In this document: positions 11,189 through 19,044 of the stretch, in pieces
How positions within the stretch are numbered: the first letter of the stretch is position 1
How the letters are laid out: each line of letters begins with the position of its first letter
DNA from: Nitrospira sp.
GTDB taxonomy: Bacteria > Nitrospirota > Nitrospiria > Nitrospirales > Nitrospiraceae
Direction of reading: 5' to 3'
DNA length: 64,000 nucleotides
Assembly: GCA_005116745.1 (NCBI GenBank)
Contig: SWDS01000002.1
Coordinates: 294,919-358,918 of the forward strand
The notes under the pieces: model-generated
What the model saw: only the letters and a program-made list of their open reading frames with translations
What the model was told of the DNA's origin: nothing
The model's database searches: none
Program-made: the position numbers and the translations under genes

Positions 11189-11204
11189 AGGAACGTACCC
11201 TGTC

Positions 11205-11240
11205 TAAAAAAAAGAGGAGGCAGGTTTCCCCACCCCCTCC
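11205..11240 (-). terminator. Rho-independent terminator of the respiratory operon
   Basis: Read on the minus strand, a GC-rich stem (GGAGG ... CCTCC with extra inner pairing) is followed directly by C then eight T residues. It lies about 40 bases after the stop of the last cytochrome gene and before mobA, closing the oxidase operon. Confidence 0.75.
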
Positions 11241-11277
11241 ATCTTCTTGCTGCACTGAAGCGCGGCGTGATGAAACG

Positions 11278-13050
11278 CTACAGCGTCTTTCCCTTTTTCC
11301 TGTTTGCGCGACGAGTCAGAACCCAACCCTCCAGCAGTACCACTCCAACAGCGATAACAACTGGATAGATGTACGTTTCCTGAGGAACCGGTGGATTCAT
11401 AAAGGTGTAGTAAAATGCGGACACCGCCATCTTTCGTCCTGCATCACCATTGTGACCATCCCACGCAAAGAAGACAGTGGGAATATATTGACCCACTTCA
11501 AAAAAGGTGTCTTCATCGTAATCCTGGTCTTTTTTATTTCCTACGGGCCGCTGAATCATGACATACCAGCGACCATTCTTCCATTCGCTCTTTACGAGCT
11601 TCATAGCCTCTTCGTAATTATCGCGCTCTTCAAAATCCTTATCCCAGCCTGTACCTTTAAAAGCACGAAGGGAGCCGTCAGCTTCCCACTTCACGATATC
11701 CATAGGGTACTGGTCGTTCGTCCCAAAGAGATAACGAGGCTTAATTGGAGCCGGCAACTCTTTCCACTTCACCGCCGTCTCAATAGCAATTGCGTCATTA
11801 TAGACGGTGTAATTGTTTTGTTTCATCGCGATGGACCCTTCCTCGCCAGTCTTGGGGTCCTGCTCTTTCACATCGATATTAACCTGGGTTGGAGCCCAAG
11901 GGAGCTTCCCTTCGGCGACACTCTTCGTTCGATCATCCCACTCAAGGAGATAGACAATATATTTGTCATTGTAGAGCGACCGAACCCAGATATCATCGAT
12001 TCGATTAACAAAGTTTCTTGGCTTATGGGTGATCTGTCCCCCCATGGCCACAAGCCGCTTTGGAGCCTTTTGCCAAGCCTCATGCTCAATCTCAGCCGGG
12101 ATTTCCCCCTCAACGAGATCTGAGGGGATGACGAAGTTGATCTTAGGCTTATCGGTTAAGGGATCAATGGGCAGTGGATTACCCAATGTATCCCTTTCAC
12201 ACAGCGAACTGACAAAGTTGGCGATATCCCACCGTTCATCGACAGTCGTGTTATCAGCAAACGATGGCATCGGTGTGCCATTTACACCCGTAGAAAAAGT
12301 ACGAAAGATGTTGGCGACATTGTACGGATCTTGACGACTCCCCCTGAAGTTCCAGCACTTATGCCAATTGGCCGGTTGGATCGAGAAACCCCAGTCATCC
12401 TTTAGATTGAAGGCGTTTCCATCGCCACGCCCTTCCATTCCATGACATTCGACACACTTTCTCTCGACGATCAACTCGCTTCCCCGCTTCTTACTTTCGT
12501 CAGTGGCTGGTTTAGGCTTAAGTTCAGCTAGTTGTAAAATCGTCTGTGTTTCTGACTGCTTATCGGTAAACTTTCGGTCTTTCACGAGTTGGGTCGTAAC
12601 AAAAGAGAGGACTTGTAGGCGCTGTTCCTCGCTCAAAATCCCTTCCCAAGGTGGCATGGCAGAACCCGGCAATCCATGCGTGACCGTTTCAAACAGATCA
12701 TTTTGTCCAGCTACAGGTTTCTTAGCATCGAAAAGTGGGAGTTCGCCGCTTGCTGTATGGCGAATTTTGAATGTGCCTTGATTAAAATTCCGCGGGCGTG
12801 GCCAAAGCCGGTCGGCTCCAGGTCCATCACCGGCTCCATCCACTCCATGACACCACACACACTTGGTGAAATAGACTCGCTTCCCTGCTTCAATCATTTC
12901 TGCTGACGGTTCAGGCGCAAGATCACCCTTCTTAAAACCCTCGGGAAGCCCTTGAGCAGAAACCGACGAATACCCAGCACTCGACACTAGAACCACTCCG
13001 AAGGCAGCAGCCGCGATGATCCCGGCCTTCTGAGTTATACTTTCCATCAT
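11278..13050 (-). CDS. Diheme cytochrome c fused to ethylbenzene-dehydrogenase-like heme domain
   Basis: About 590 residues from ATG 13050. A signal sequence is followed by two heme c domains with CVWCHG (about residue 64) and CVECHG (about 199), each with a possible Met ligand region (GSAMPPWEG and GTPMPSF). The rest resembles the heme-b-binding gamma-subunit family of ethylbenzene dehydrogenase and of the nitrite oxidoreductase candidate NxrC. A single C-terminal membrane helix anchors it. It probably carries electrons in the periplasm towards the bd-like oxidase encoded upstream. GAGG lies six bases before 13050; in-frame starts at 13062, 13071 and 13143 exist, the last overlapping the previous gene. 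The domain call is by motif and context, not by alignment. Confidence 0.85.
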   Translation of the reverse strand: MMESITQKAGIIAAAAFGVVLVSSAGYSSVSAQGLPEGFKKGDLAPEPSAEMIEAGKRVYFTKCVWCHGVDGAGDGPGADRLWPRPRNFNQGTFKIRHTASGELPLFDAKKPVAGQNDLFETVTHGLPGSAMPPWEGILSEEQRLQVLSFVTTQLVKDRKFTDKQSETQTILQLAELKPKPATDESKKRGSELIVERKCVECHGMEGRGDGNAFNLKDDWGFSIQPANWHKCWNFRGSRQDPYNVANIFRTFSTGVNGTPMPSFADNTTVDERWDIANFVSSLCERDTLGNPLPIDPLTDKPKINFVIPSDLVEGEIPAEIEHEAWQKAPKRLVAMGGQITHKPRNFVNRIDDIWVRSLYNDKYIVYLLEWDDRTKSVAEGKLPWAPTQVNIDVKEQDPKTGEEGSIAMKQNNYTVYNDAIAIETAVKWKELPAPIKPRYLFGTNDQYPMDIVKWEADGSLRAFKGTGWDKDFEERDNYEEAMKLVKSEWKNGRWYVMIQRPVGNKKDQDYDEDTFFEVGQYIPTVFFAWDGHNGDAGRKMAVSAFYYTFMNPPVPQETYIYPVVIAVGVVLLEGWVLTRRANRKKGKTL

Positions 13051-13106
13051 GTTTGGCCTCATAATCTTCATTATGTCTAGTTTGGCATTCTTAAGGAATA
13101 TGGCGA

Positions 13107-14144
13107 CTAATCCCAGGTTCGCGGATAGTAGCCAGTGTGCCAATATTCAAACAACACAACCTTCCAAATTTCATCAACCGTCAGGTGTTGCTCCCATGGC
13201 GGCATAACTGATGCCCAGGGGAATCCTTCGTTGGGCAACCCAATTCCACCCTTCGAAACACGCCAAAAGATAAATGTTTCTTGCAGCTGTGCGATTGTGC
13301 CAGGATCCGTAAAGTTTGCCGGAATTGGATTGAAGGCAAAGGCGTGGAGCCCTCGACCATTCAAATTATCTCCATGGCAAAAATGGCAGTTCTGAAAGAA
13401 TATCTCACCACCCTCTCGCACATACTTTAGGTAGCCCTGATTCTTATCATCCCACGGGTTGGCATTGGGCTTCATCAAACGCCCCATGCCCTGTTCAACA
13501 ATATTGGCATTCGTGAACTCTTGATCGTATTTCCCTTCTGGATTCACACGATAGGGGTTCTGAGAGGTCTGTAACGTATAGGTCTTCCCGTGGACCTTCG
13601 TACTTGCAGGCGGTGCTGGATGAACCGTTCGTAATTCGATTGGTTCCTCAGACTTTGGCATCATGGCATTAAATGAAAATCCTCCGATGAGGATCGGCAG
13701 GAGCACAAGATACAGATACCGCAAGAGCCGGTTCCCCCCTGTCTGAGCATCAAGAACGTTCATGATGGGTTGCTTAAACTTCTGCCAGTCCTCTTCACTT
13801 GCGGAGACCCACATGAAAACTGCCACCAATGACACTGTGCCATACATGGCTCGCACGCTGAATGGGATAGGCGGGTACATACGGTACTTCAGATAGAGCA
13901 GAAAAAATACCCAGAAACCAATGCCCTGCCAAAACCGTGGAATAGCCATACCCATGGCATTCAACGTATAGCTCAATCCCGTAAAGCCGATCACATAGCA
14001 TGCCACTTCGAGCAGCATTTGAATCGGCATGTAGCCTTCCACCAACCGTATGTAGGTTGAAGGAACGACATCAAGAACCATTCCGCCCAGAAGGAGAAGA
14101 CCAGCCACTCCGATCAGGGCACCGAGCGACATCAACGCTTTCAT
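13107..14144 (-). CDS. Five-helix membrane protein with C-terminal cytochrome c domain
   Basis: A 345-residue protein with about five predicted membrane helices (around 8-28, 46-66, 73-88, 100-118, 144-163), then a periplasmic cytochrome c domain with one heme motif CHFCHG at about residue 253 and a downstream VMPPWEQHLT, which probably supplies the axial Met. Start ATG 14144 is preceded at seven bases by AAAGGGAG; an in-frame TTG six bases upstream leaves no room for that site. It lies between two other cytochrome genes and behind the bd-like oxidase, so it is probably an electron donor or structural subunit of that complex. I do not recognise the membrane part. Confidence 0.88.
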   Translation of the reverse strand: MKALMSLGALIGVAGLLLLGGMVLDVVPSTYIRLVEGYMPIQMLLEVACYVIGFTGLSYTLNAMGMAIPRFWQGIGFWVFFLLYLKYRMYPPIPFSVRAMYGTVSLVAVFMWVSASEEDWQKFKQPIMNVLDAQTGGNRLLRYLYLVLLPILIGGFSFNAMMPKSEEPIELRTVHPAPPASTKVHGKTYTLQTSQNPYRVNPEGKYDQEFTNANIVEQGMGRLMKPNANPWDDKNQGYLKYVREGGEIFFQNCHFCHGDNLNGRGLHAFAFNPIPANFTDPGTIAQLQETFIFWRVSKGGIGLPNEGFPWASVMPPWEQHLTVDEIWKVVLFEYWHTGYYPRTWD

Positions 14145-14189
14145 CGGCAAACTCCCTTTACTCTCCGCATGACAAACACTCGGAGGCTA

Positions 14190-15494
14190 CTATATTTTTG
14201 GTGGAGCCGATCCGGTTTTCACCTGAGATAAATAATCGACAATTTTTTTCAACGCGCCAGCACTCAGCTTTTGTCCAAAGACTTTGGGCATCGTGTTATC
14301 TGGGAACGGCTTCACCACATAGGCACTGGGGTCTACAATAGACTCCATAATGTATTCGGCAGGTGACTTGGCTGTTCCCTTATAAGTAGGATCCTTAATA
14401 CGCTGCGGAGCTGTTGTCCCTTCTTCCAGTTTAGGCCCGATGGTGCCCACCGCTCCTGGGATGCCAGGGATCGTATGACATGAAATGCATTGCCCTTTGG
14501 CAAAAATCTGGTCAATCGGCTCTGTTCCATCGGCCATCAGGGATGTGGCTCCCGCAGGCTTTTCATCGGCCTGCTTAGGACGATCTGCCTCTGGAACAAA
14601 CTTCTCGTACGACTTTACAATCTCTTCAAACGACGGAGCATCTATTCCTTCACGCAAATACATCCAAGTATCCACAGCCGCAAGCTCTGCAAGACTGAGG
14701 GAGATAGGCGGCTTATGAATAGAAGGCATAGGACTCTGCTTGTCATTCGTTCCCTTTACCCCATAACCAGCGACCACATAGCAGCTAGGGCATGCGTGCG
14801 ATTCCGCAATGTACTCTTGCCCATTTTCTGCAGTTCCAGAGCCTGGGAAAGCCTCTTTCACCTCATAATCCCTCTTGGAAGGATTACCCTTGGAATACTT
14901 GGGATCCTCTATTCGTTCTTTCCCTCGTCCAGGGAGCCCTGCTAAGTTTGGTGCTCGTTCACCCAACATACCAGCATGGAATGCATGGCAAAGCGGACAT
15001 TGGCCCTTCCCGATTGCGCCTTGCTCTTTATTCTTCCCAACACCGCCAAAGATAATCTTTTCGCCTTCATCGGCTAGCTGTTGTGGGGTCATCGAATCCC
15101 ACGTCTTCTTTTCCTCTACCGGCGGGAAACCACCCTCGACTTGAGGAAGCCAGTTTCCATAGCCGGATAGAAACGCAGCGACAAAGAACATCAGCCCCCC
15201 GATCTTCAAGAGAGCACTGAGGTTGGTGAAATACAGCGCCATAACAAAGGTGCTTACCGTAATAATCACCAGTGATACTGGCAGAAGCCGATTTTGACCG
15301 TAGAAATTATTCGCATAGTTCGCGATAGCCATAAACAGCAAAAACGTCGCAATAATGCCGATGAATGTTTTGAAAACTGCGCGCTTCTTTGCTGCAGGAT
15401 CGCTGATCGATACCTGAAAATAAACCAATAACCCGGCCAGGATAGCGAACGCCATCCAGCCCATGGAGAGTGCCTCTGCAATCATGTTACCCAA
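14190..15494 (-). CDS. Four-helix membrane protein with two cytochrome c domains
   Basis: A 434-residue protein with about four N-terminal helices (10-28, 43-61, 70-90, 98-112) and two cytochrome c domains. Heme motifs are CPLCH (166-170) and CISCH (336-340). The second domain has DNTMPKVFG as its probable Met ligand region. In the first domain a CPSCY element (235-239) sits where the second domain has VDPSAY, so it is not a heme site but an extra CxxC pair. GGAGGT lies seven bases before TTG 15494 and sixteen before ATG 15485, which favours the TTG start. It directly follows the bd-like oxidase gene and probably delivers electrons to it. Confidence 0.88.
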   Translation of the reverse strand: MGNMIAEALSMGWMAFAILAGLLVYFQVSISDPAAKKRAVFKTFIGIIATFLLFMAIANYANNFYGQNRLLPVSLVIITVSTFVMALYFTNLSALLKIGGLMFFVAAFLSGYGNWLPQVEGGFPPVEEKKTWDSMTPQQLADEGEKIIFGGVGKNKEQGAIGKGQCPLCHAFHAGMLGERAPNLAGLPGRGKERIEDPKYSKGNPSKRDYEVKEAFPGSGTAENGQEYIAESHACPSCYVVAGYGVKGTNDKQSPMPSIHKPPISLSLAELAAVDTWMYLREGIDAPSFEEIVKSYEKFVPEADRPKQADEKPAGATSLMADGTEPIDQIFAKGQCISCHTIPGIPGAVGTIGPKLEEGTTAPQRIKDPTYKGTAKSPAEYIMESIVDPSAYVVKPFPDNTMPKVFGQKLSAGALKKIVDYLSQVKTGSAPPKI

Positions 15495-15569
15495 GGTCTT
15501 GACCTCCTACAGCTACAACGCGTGGACTGAGCCCCCACCATTGAGCCGACTAACAATAACCAACGTCCA

Positions 15570-17486
15570 TTAATGACTGGCTGCCGGCTGCGGGACACCG
15601 CCAGGAATTCCAGCCTTAGATTCAACCGGAACCTTCTTCGCACCCAAGCTGCCAAGCCAGAAGACAAATAGGATCGTGATCCAAAAAAACAAAACATTGA
15701 ATGAAATCATGTTGGCCGCAAATCCCACCGTATGAGTGTACGCCCATGGCGAGTTATCTCTCATGATCTCATTGACGTGCCAGAAGAGCCTGACTGACGA
15801 GCGAATATAACCCATCAAACCCATCATCCAAGTAAAGGCCGTTGCTAACATAATGAGCGCATACTGAGAGCGGGCTGAAATCTTTCCCCACTCAATCGGC
15901 CCTATTTGTTTAGCCCCCTGCATCATCACGCTATTGAGAGCAAACATAAAGAATAGACACGACAGTGTGGTCGCCACCTGAGGAACAGACAAACCAACGC
16001 GAACGTTTGCTGGAATGTAATATCCATATATCGCTAGAAAAATAATATTGAAGTAGGCGGCACCGAAAAATATGCCCATAAAGATATTACCGAATTTCGC
16101 CCACGATACGGTGGAAACTTTGTTTCCCCTCATGTACCAGACGAAACTCAGTACAGTGGTTGTAATAATGACATTGATCCCACCGTTTTTCGCCGACATG
16201 ACTCCATAATTTCCCAAAACGGGATGCTGCTGCCCTCCCATGGCCTTCAATTCAGCCGGGGTCATGACCATGGTGTGAGGGGTAATAAAGACCATGTATC
16301 CGCAGGCAAGGATGAAAACAAGGTACTTAATATAGCGTTGGTACTTTTCGGCACCACGCATGCGGCCCATTGCCTGCCAGAGATAATAGTTCGTGCTCAG
16401 AAACAGAATCCCAATCATCGTAGCTTGGATAATAAACAGCCAGGCAAGCAGACCACCCATCAGCGTGATGCCCATCTGCTGACGATAGGCATACACTTCT
16501 CGCATGAGCCAATAGCCTGCAAATGGCAACGGGATCAAGAATGCCACACCGAGCGCCATGGCAATGTAGCCCATCCAATCATAATGAGCCCGATCCTCAT
16601 CGGTCTTAGATGCCAAAAATTTATAGGCAGCATAGGCAGCGACAACGCCACCGCCGAATGCCATATTGCCAAGAATGCGATGCAGATTGAGAGGGTTCCA
16701 TAAGGCAGTGTGGATCACATGCCAGATATTTCCAAGATACCGCCCCTGCTCATCGACGCCAGCAGGCGACATCATGAAACCAATCCAGGAGTTCGCCAGG
16801 AACATCAGCAATGTGCCGATGATATTCAAGATCACCGACATGCTCAGATGAATCCACTTCAGGAACCCCTCCCTCATCTTGTCCCAGCCGTAATAGTAGA
16901 TGTAAAGAGTTCCGCTCTCGGCCACAAACATCAATGCATAGATATGCATGACGGGACGGAAAATACCTGACAGATAAGAGAAAAACGCTGGATATAAGGT
17001 CAGAAAGGTAAAGATGAGAATACCACCAAGGATAGCCGTGAGAGAGTATGCCGTCAGGCTGATCTTAATGAAGTCATAGGCCAGCTGATCATAGCGCTTG
17101 GCGAGCGCCTTATCCTTCGTCACGACACCCATGAACTCGATGATCATGCAGAAGATCGGCACGGCCAATACGAAGCTGCCATAATATAGATGCTGCTGAT
17201 TGGCAAACCAGAGCAATACACGGCTTTCAAAGTTGTATCGCGGGTAGTCCCTGGGACCATCCACCGTTTTAGGGGCGGGAGCACCGACGACAATGCCCTC
17301 GGTTTTGTAATAGACATCTCGACCCTTTTCAACCTTGTCTCCATCCTTCTTAGCCGCATCGCCAGCAGGAGCCTCTTCACCGATTGCCAGTGAAGGTAAC
17401 GCTACGACGATCGGAAGCAGAAGGAGGCCAACCATCATGCAGAGCGCCATAATCGAAAAGACGCGCTTGCCGGCTAAAAGGCCCAT
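15570..17486 (-). CDS. Cytochrome bd-like oxidase subunit, first copy
   Basis: A 638-residue polytopic membrane protein, much longer than CydA and with about 14 helices. CydA-like landmarks are FANQQHLYYG with His near 99 (high-spin heme region), AESGTLYIYYYGWDKM with Glu near 190 (compare the ES-GWDR segment of CydA), ANSWIGFMMSPAGV, and NPLNLHRILGN with His near 269 (low-spin heme region). Unusually it begins with a signal-like helix and a soluble segment of about 50 residues. Start ATG 17486 has AAGGAGGT five bases before it. No CydB gene is adjacent; three cytochromes c follow instead, so a cytochrome c rather than a quinol may be the donor. Oxygen reduction is inferred from homology. Confidence 0.85.
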   Translation of the reverse strand: MGLLAGKRVFSIMALCMMVGLLLLPIVVALPSLAIGEEAPAGDAAKKDGDKVEKGRDVYYKTEGIVVGAPAPKTVDGPRDYPRYNFESRVLLWFANQQHLYYGSFVLAVPIFCMIIEFMGVVTKDKALAKRYDQLAYDFIKISLTAYSLTAILGGILIFTFLTLYPAFFSYLSGIFRPVMHIYALMFVAESGTLYIYYYGWDKMREGFLKWIHLSMSVILNIIGTLLMFLANSWIGFMMSPAGVDEQGRYLGNIWHVIHTALWNPLNLHRILGNMAFGGGVVAAYAAYKFLASKTDEDRAHYDWMGYIAMALGVAFLIPLPFAGYWLMREVYAYRQQMGITLMGGLLAWLFIIQATMIGILFLSTNYYLWQAMGRMRGAEKYQRYIKYLVFILACGYMVFITPHTMVMTPAELKAMGGQQHPVLGNYGVMSAKNGGINVIITTTVLSFVWYMRGNKVSTVSWAKFGNIFMGIFFGAAYFNIIFLAIYGYYIPANVRVGLSVPQVATTLSCLFFMFALNSVMMQGAKQIGPIEWGKISARSQYALIMLATAFTWMMGLMGYIRSSVRLFWHVNEIMRDNSPWAYTHTVGFAANMISFNVLFFWITILFVFWLGSLGAKKVPVESKAGIPGGVPQPAASH

Positions 17487-17546
17487 GGAATACCTCCTTG
17501 ATACGCTTACGTTAAGATTCACAAGTTACTGATAATGCCAGACCAC

Positions 17547-17560
17547 AACCTCTAGAGGTT
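17547..17560. promoter_or_regulatory. Perfect 14-base palindrome before the oxidase gene
   Basis: AACCTCTAGAGGTT is a perfect palindrome without a spacer. It touches the stop of the 43-residue peptide gene and precedes the oxidase ribosome binding site by about 50 bases. Its function is unknown; a dimeric regulator site or an RNA processing hairpin are both possible. Confidence 0.4.
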
Positions 17561-17691
17561 CAATTCCGGAAGAGGTACCAGAAATCCAACCCCTGCATGT
17601 CCATAAGGTAGTGATCGACAAAAACAAAGTACCCAACCGAGATAATAAGAGAGACAATCACTGCGACAACAGGATTATTCAGCGCACTCAT
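17560..17691 (-). CDS. 43-residue single-span membrane peptide
   Basis: A short gene starting at ATG 17691 (MSALNNPVVAVIV) with GGAG eight bases upstream. It encodes one hydrophobic helix (about residues 7-26) and ends FWYLFRN. It lies 73 bases before the bd-like oxidase gene on the same strand. Small single-span subunits such as CydX and CydH accompany cytochrome bd oxidases; by position this could be an analogous subunit, although I see no sequence match to CydX. A longer in-frame reading from about 17751 lacks a good start and would overlap nothing else. Confidence 0.65.
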   Translation of the reverse strand: MSALNNPVVAVIVSLIISVGYFVFVDHYLMDMQGLDFWYLFRN

Positions 17692-17769
17692 TTCTTTCTT
17701 CTCCTCTGCCACCAAGTCCAGCTGTTGATTAAACTGTACCGCCCCCGGCAACTACACAAGACCTTCAAC

Positions 17770-17892
17770 TCAACAGGGGCACTGGATACCGGCAAACCAA
17801 TAGAAAAACCATAATCCAACAGCACAGGTGATGTAGAAAATCATCTTCCCGATTTTTACTTTAATTTCGCTGTCAGGGGCTGCCGTTGCCAT
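17770..17892 (-). CDS. 40-residue single-span membrane peptide with C-terminal CPC
   Basis: An ORF of 40 codons with ATG at 17892 and GGAG ten bases upstream. It reads as a charged N-terminus (DSEIKVKIGK), one strongly hydrophobic aromatic helix (FYITCAVGLWFFYWF) and a short tail ending IQCPC at the stop. It is the first recognisable gene of the minus-strand oxidase operon, followed by the 43-residue peptide and the oxidase. Base use and tight arrangement suggest a real gene. By context it could be a small oxidase subunit or assembly factor; the CPC end could hold a metal or a disulfide. No function can be assigned from sequence alone. Confidence 0.6.
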   Translation of the reverse strand: MATAAPDSEIKVKIGKMIFYITCAVGLWFFYWFAGIQCPC

Positions 17893-17960
17893 TGTTACCG
17901 TACTCCCGATTAAGATAGTTTTTTATGATAGAAAATCAGAATAGGCGCATTCCGCATTAC

Positions 17961-17989
17961 TTGACAGGTACAAGACCCTGTGTTATCAA
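17961..17989 (+). promoter_or_regulatory. Sigma-70-type promoter for the plus-strand peptide
   Basis: A perfect -35 box TTGACA (17961-17966) and a -10 TATCAA (17984-17989, 4 of 6 consensus bases) are separated by 17 bases. The predicted start, near 17996, gives a leader of about 30 bases before the GTG at 18026. Confidence 0.6.
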
Positions 17990-18025
17990 AATTTCGTCAT
18001 TTCCATTCAGAAAACAGGAGAAACC

Positions 18026-18130
18026 GTGACGAAAAACTCAAAAGTGTTTGACATTATAGTTTTGGTCGGAATGGTTGTCAATATCATTTTGGCCGTGTTT
18101 TTGATCCTCTACCACTTTGATCTTCTGTAA
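18026..18130 (+). CDS. 34-residue membrane peptide, divergent from the oxidase operon
   Basis: A GTG start at 18026 lies five bases behind a strong AGGAG, with a consensus-like promoter upstream. The product is MTKNSK, then one helix of about 22 residues (VFDIIVLVGMVVNIILAVFL) and the tail ILYHFDLL. The last 47 bases overlap the 3' end of the SUMF-domain gene that runs towards it. This is one of few plus-strand genes in the first 28 kb and sits between the two oxidase gene runs. The function is unknown. The evidence for a real gene is the matching promoter, ribosome binding site and clean helix within a very short frame. Confidence 0.6.
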   Translation: MTKNSKVFDIIVLVGMVVNIILAVFLILYHFDLL

Positions 18131-19031
18131 CTTTATCCTGATTGTTCTTTTCTTCTTCTCTCATTCCCGCCTTCGAAATCGCGCAGCGAAATCCGATCGT
18201 CTCATCTCGAAAATCAGGCATCATTTTGCTTCGACTGGTAATTCGAACATCACCTCCGGTCGTCGTATAACCTCCGCCGCGAAGCACCCGATAGGTGCCA
18301 TACTCGGGACTCGGTGGGTTCTGTTCCGGCGAGCGCTTGTAGTATGTCTCATCATACCAATCGTCCACCCACTCAATGGCGTTCCCTGCTCCATCCATCA
18401 CACCATAAGGGCTCGTATCAGACTGAAAGCTCCCCACAGGCGCAGATACCTCATACCCATCCTGCACCCTGGCCCAATTAGCACCACTGGCCTGCTCTTT
18501 GGTCCCCCATGGCCAGAGCCGTTCGTCACCGCCTCGCATCGCCTTTTCCCATTCCGCTTCCGTCGGAAGTCGCTTCCCCTTCCAGCGGCAATACTCCATA
18601 GCATCATCCCACGAGACGTAGACGACCGGCTGATTGGTTCCCTTCACCCTTCCACCGCTCTTGGCGTAACGCGCAGGCAACCCTGGCTTCCGATGGCCGG
18701 TCGCCGAGATGAACTGCTGATAGTAATGATTCGTCACTTCGTACCGATCAATAGAAAACGCGTCCAAGTGGATAGTTCGCTGCGGCCCCTCATCGAACCC
18801 CCCACTCTCGGTGCCACGAACAAACGGCCCCGCCGGAATCGTCACCATCTCATCCGCAATAGGCTCCTCGCCGGGAACACTCTCGGGTGCCGACTCAACG
18901 TCAGCATTGGCTCCAGGCATCGGCGCTTCATAGGGAGTCGAAATCGTACCACGCATAATGGCGACGATTGGCATGGCAGCACAAGCCAGTACCACGAGCA
19001 GAAAGACGAATTTAAATTTCGATTCCAGCAT
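18084..19031 (-). CDS. Membrane-anchored SUMF-domain protein, copy 2
   Basis: A 315-residue protein with an N-terminal signal anchor (about 8-26), a linker rich in Pro and Glu, and a formylglycine-generating-enzyme-like (SUMF1) domain. Typical segments are VTIPAGPFVRGT, VSWDDAMEYCRWKGKRLPTEAEWEKA, YGVMDGAGNAIEWVDDWY and the closing IGFRCA. The two closely spaced catalytic cysteines that bind copper in true formylglycine-generating enzyme are not seen in the RGGGY...SRSK region, so that activity is unlikely. The C-terminal tail is charged. It lies 14 bases behind a related gene (19045-19956) and is the last gene of the second oxidase run. A periplasmic scaffold or assembly role is possible but unproven. 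Confidence 0.85.
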   Translation of the reverse strand: MLESKFKFVFLLVVLACAAMPIVAIMRGTISTPYEAPMPGANADVESAPESVPGEEPIADEMVTIPAGPFVRGTESGGFDEGPQRTIHLDAFSIDRYEVTNHYYQQFISATGHRKPGLPARYAKSGGRVKGTNQPVVYVSWDDAMEYCRWKGKRLPTEAEWEKAMRGGDERLWPWGTKEQASGANWARVQDGYEVSAPVGSFQSDTSPYGVMDGAGNAIEWVDDWYDETYYKRSPEQNPPSPEYGTYRVLRGGGYTTTGGDVRITSRSKMMPDFRDETIGFRCAISKAGMREEEKNNQDKVTEDQSGRGSKTRPK

Positions 19032-19044
19032 GCCGGTCTAAGAC

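Noticed and set aside
14776-14790. CPSCY as a third c-type heme motif
   Set aside because: The His is missing and the segment aligns with the distal loop of the second cytochrome domain.
17541-17580. GGTTCAATTCC resembles a tRNA T-loop
   Set aside because: It lies at the 3' end of a micropeptide gene, and no acceptor, D or anticodon stems can be formed around it.
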